In this document: piece after piece, positions 61,140-64,000 of the stretch
Position numbering within the stretch: position 1 is the stretch's first letter
Layout of the letters: the number at the start of each line of letters is the position of its first letter
Assembly (NCBI RefSeq): GCF_040869045.1
Contig: NC_090322.1
Coordinates: 188,975,477 to 189,039,476 of the forward strand
DNA length: 64,000 nt
Direction: 5' to 3'
From: Eurosta solidaginis
Taxonomy: Eukaryota > Arthropoda > Insecta > Diptera > Tephritidae
The notes under the pieces: generated by a model
Seen by the model: the letters and a program-made list of their open reading frames with translations, nothing else
Told to the model about the DNA's origin: nothing
Database searches by the model: none
Translations under genes and position numbers: made by a program

Positions 61140-61445
61140 TATGGGCGTGTTAAGCATTTATATTTGACGAGTCACAGGTATGTTATCGATGAGGTATAAA
61201 AGATATATCGATTTGTTATCGAATTAATTTAAATGAAATCGATAAAAAAGGTTATCAAGGTGTTACAAATTTTTACCGGTATGATGCCACAAAGTTATCG
61301 ATTTAGTATCAACAATTTTTTCAATAATGTATGGATTTTCTATCAGACATTTTGTGATTTTATTTCATTCACGCTTTTTAACTGTTTTTTATCGACGACT
61401 CATCAGTTTGCAATAAAACAGTTACCGATAAAACTTCAGTATACA
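61140..61445. repeat. TTATCGAT array 3
   Basis: TGTTATCGATGAGGTATAAA, TATATCGATTTGTTATCGAA, AAATCGATAAAAAAGG and AAGTTATCGATTTAGTATC show the same vocabulary as the arrays at 34.6 and 37.5 kb. Confidence 0.6.
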
Positions 61446-61648
61446 GGCGAATAAGGAACCAAAACTATTGATGAGCTCTTCTAAAGAATATTTATTAAAC
61501 TTAAAGTGATTTCTATGCGATTTTATGCCTATCCTTTACGTGGCCATTTTTTAATGGGTTTTAATATTGTGTCTTCTGTATTTCTTCAAAAGTTCCGAAG
61601 CGAGTTCGCCTTAAAATTTATTACTCCATATTCGCATTTGTTTACAAA

Positions 61649-61924
61649 ATGTAAGGCGCGATAATCTCCGAAGAGATTTTAGGCCGAGCTTCTCTTCCAA
61701 GTTGCGTCGTGCTTCCTTAAATTTTTCCTACAAATTGGTGGGACGGGACCTACTTGTTTTATGTCGACCCCAAACGGCATCTGCACGGCAGTTGAGTTTC
61801 CACTGAGAGCTTTTCATGGCAAAACTACACTGGGAGTGCTTGCCAAACATTGTCGCGGGGCGATTCCGCTTAGAAAATTTTTCTTCTAATTGAAAAAAAT
61901 TGTTTCTACAATTTTGATGTTTAC
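61649..61924 (-). repeat. tRNA-derived SINE, copy 8, headless
   Basis: It has TGTAAGGCGCGATAATCTCC at the tail side and the full body, but stops before the tRNA-like head, as expected for 5' truncation at insertion. It is in inverted orientation to copy 7. Confidence 0.85.
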
Positions 61925-62144
61925 TTACAACTAATCCACATTCCTTTCATGTTTTCCCTCAAATTGGTTAATGAAGCTCGTTATTCCAAATTCCTAAATG
62001 ACTCTATTTGGTATACAAATTATTCTTGAATTCCCGAGGAATATTCGCCCTAAAATTATTCTATGGAAATATCGATTGAAACTCATATTCTCTTGCAAAT
62101 TCACATTTGAAAATAAAGCTTTTAAAAGTATAGGCAGGGTGGGT

Positions 62145-62560
62145 AAAATTTGCGGTATTTAGTTCGAAAGCGCACAAACGTGAACGTGCTCAACCATTTC
62201 TTCGTGCTGCTCGCACTTCCTATATCTATTGTTACAAACGAGGCCTAACTTATAAGCATGTGCCGCCGCAGGGCCGTGTTCAGCTAGTATGCCCATTGTG
62301 AGCATAAGTCTTTTCTCTTTAAAAATATGAATTACTTTGTGAGTTTAATATCGTAGGATGTGCTCAACATCGTGAAAATTTCGCGGCCACGCACTTCTGT
62401 CCACCCCTCTCCTGCATGATGGACCATATGCAGCTTCTTTCTCATTTTAATTTCTCACAAATGGATTGGATCGTCTACCGTCAACTAATCGAGTGCTGCA
62501 CCCTCCTTTGCCAACTAATCGGCCTTTCGCTAACTTCTGTCCCTGGAACCCAGTATTGAT
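62145..62560 (-). pseudogene. LOA/I-like LINE C-terminal fragment, diverged
   Basis: The minus strand reads LMLTMGILAEHGPAAAHAY then KLGLVCNNRYRKCEQHEEMV, clearly the LTGHCLLASHAFKLGL ... CRKCGLEEETIEH motif. More diverged than the copies at 31, 41 and 49 kb. Confidence 0.7.
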
Positions 62561-62736
62561 GTATGTTCCGGTCTAAGCAAATTGCTGTTTGCATTCCAAG
62601 ATGCTACTTGATGAAGAACTCTGTGAGAATATTACCTTAACTGCCACCTGCCTATATATATTGACAAGACTCTTGCTTAAGCATGCTTCCTCCAGATATT
62701 TTATTGTTTTTTAAGTATCGTGAAATAGTGTCGATG

Positions 62737-62830
62737 GAACTAACGTCAATTGACATAAGTTCTCTTGGGAAAATGTCAAAGATATTTACTCCAAACCCGA
62801 AAAAGAACTAATGTCATTTGACGTTAGTAC
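62737..62830. repeat. Pair of palindromes forming an inverted repeat
   Basis: A 26-bp near-palindrome (62737-62762, centre GTCAATTGAC) and a second one (62805-62830, centre GTCATTTGAC) are mirror copies 42 bp apart. Each carries a GACGTTAGT half-site. Confidence 0.7.
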
Positions 62831-64000
62831 GCTTTGTGGTTACTTTACGCCACCTGGCACTTATAAGACTGTGAATTGCATTGCGGCCGTAGGACCATTC
62901 AAAAAGTACTGTGACTGATGTATCTGGCACTAAATGGGCCAAATTTTGATTTATGTTATGATCGCGCGATTTTTAGTCCAAATTTCTATAAAGGTTTTGA
63001 TTCGTAATCGAGATATTTTTTATGGGTGTTAGAAACGAAAATTTGGAAAAACATTTTCAAACTATAAACAAATTTCTTATCGTATTATGATATTTTAAGA
63101 TTCTTCTTCGAAATAATTTCAAAAATTTAAGAAACAAGCACCACACGTGTAAATTTGGAATCGGCTCTATTGTGACCGCAAGTTCTCATTCAAAGCACAG
63201 GCGCGGAACCATATAGTCCATTTGCCCTATATAAGATGGCGTTGTACTGCTATAGCAATATGGCCTGGTCTTCAGTTGAACCTCTTAAGGAATTAATTCA
63301 TCAACAGCGTCACAGCGTTTAAAAGTTATATATTTCTTCAATATTTCGACACCGGTCTCAAGCCATCATAAGGTATCCAAACTTTTCATATCATGCATTC
63401 GAACTGAAGTCGAAATTCCGAAAAAAATGTGTAAACATAAAGCAGCAACATATTATTTTTATATTATTCGGCCTTAAGCTCAATTAGAAAAAATAGCGAT
63501 ATAAACTAACGGCAAAAAATAAAAAGTATTCAATTGAGAAAATAGAATTGATTCCATGACTTGATACAAGGCTTGAACTGCTTCTAGCACTAAGCTCTTT
63601 TTATTTCCATTGAAAAGTTTAAAGAAAATAATGGGTACTTACCACATTATGAACTGCAATTATTATTCCTTCAACCACTTTTTCAGAATCTTTTCTATAG
63701 CGTTATTGAGTTGCTTAGTTAGATTTTCTTAGACGGAAAATAATTAGCTTCGAAAAGTTTTCAAAGACCCTCTGTCGCCTGTAAATGTAAACAGAAGGAA
63801 AATATTGGTTTGAATTTATCTTTCTGAGCAAAGGTATATATGTTCTAATAAACGGGAGTTTAAAATTGTTCTAGTGTATAACAGCTCGTCTAGAATTTAT
63901 AAGGTTGGTTGTTTGGTTGGAGTGGCGAGTCACAATTGACTCCAATTAGCGCTCATGCGCCGTTTTGATACCATAAAGTCGTGAGTTAACCAATGAAAGT
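62831..64000. other. No gene recognised
   Basis: AT-rich sequence. The last 100 bases (GGTTGGTTGTTTGGTTGGAG onwards) are less AT-rich and might be the edge of another repeat. Confidence 0.35.

Overview
The window looks like euchromatic but very repeat-rich DNA from a higher dipteran. A tephritid-type fly is my best guess, based on the mix of repeat families rather than on any recognised gene. It is AT-rich and intron-dense in style. I can support one stretch of conserved-looking host protein: a C-terminal coding exon at 15702-16732 (+) behind a polypyrimidine tract and AG acceptor. It encodes 342 full codons of low-complexity sequence (Gly, Asn, Gln and Pro runs, and one PPxY-type motif). I do not recognise the gene. 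Its earlier exons are not visible, so 1-15.7 kb is probably intron or intergenic.

Almost everything else that can be read is mobile DNA, mostly dead. (1) Four Helentron/HINE-like elements in one orientation (7.45-9.08, 10.69-12.12, 12.12-14.66 and 55.05-57.46 kb) have subterminal inverted repeats, a terminal hairpin and, in three copies, central ~130-bp tandem repeats. (2) A classical 782-bp Helitron (56072-56853) sits inside the fourth copy, and the third copy supplies the exact empty site. A 178-bp deletion derivative lies at 33917-34094. (3) Eight copies of a tRNA-derived SINE are scattered from 1 to 62 kb. (4) Non-LTR retrotransposons of at least four lineages are present: LOA/I-like with RNase H, CR1/Crack-like, one with a GTTTAAGCGCC 3' end, and R1-like with a poly(A) tail. 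All are truncated or interrupted. (5) DNA transposons include a decayed Tc1/mariner transposase, two copies of a 144-bp MITE, and a 523-bp element with ~200-bp inverted repeats. (6) There are LTR fragments, and three degenerate arrays built on TTATCGAT.

Layout: 0-7 kb is mostly featureless with SINEs and one MITE. 7-15 kb is the HINE cluster. 15.7-17 kb holds the host exon and its 3' region. 17-22 kb has LINE debris. 22-30 kb is nearly empty, AT-rich DNA with one SINE and one minisatellite. 30-38 kb has a duplicated LINE end, the mini-Helitron, a TTATCGAT array and the Tc1 relic. 39-52 kb is a nest of elements within elements. 53-64 kb has LINE ends, the HINE with its Helitron, LTR and SINE copies. 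The most informative structures are the nested insertions, whose order can be read from empty sites and target duplications. I see no CRISPR, bacterial or operon-like system and no new enzyme system.
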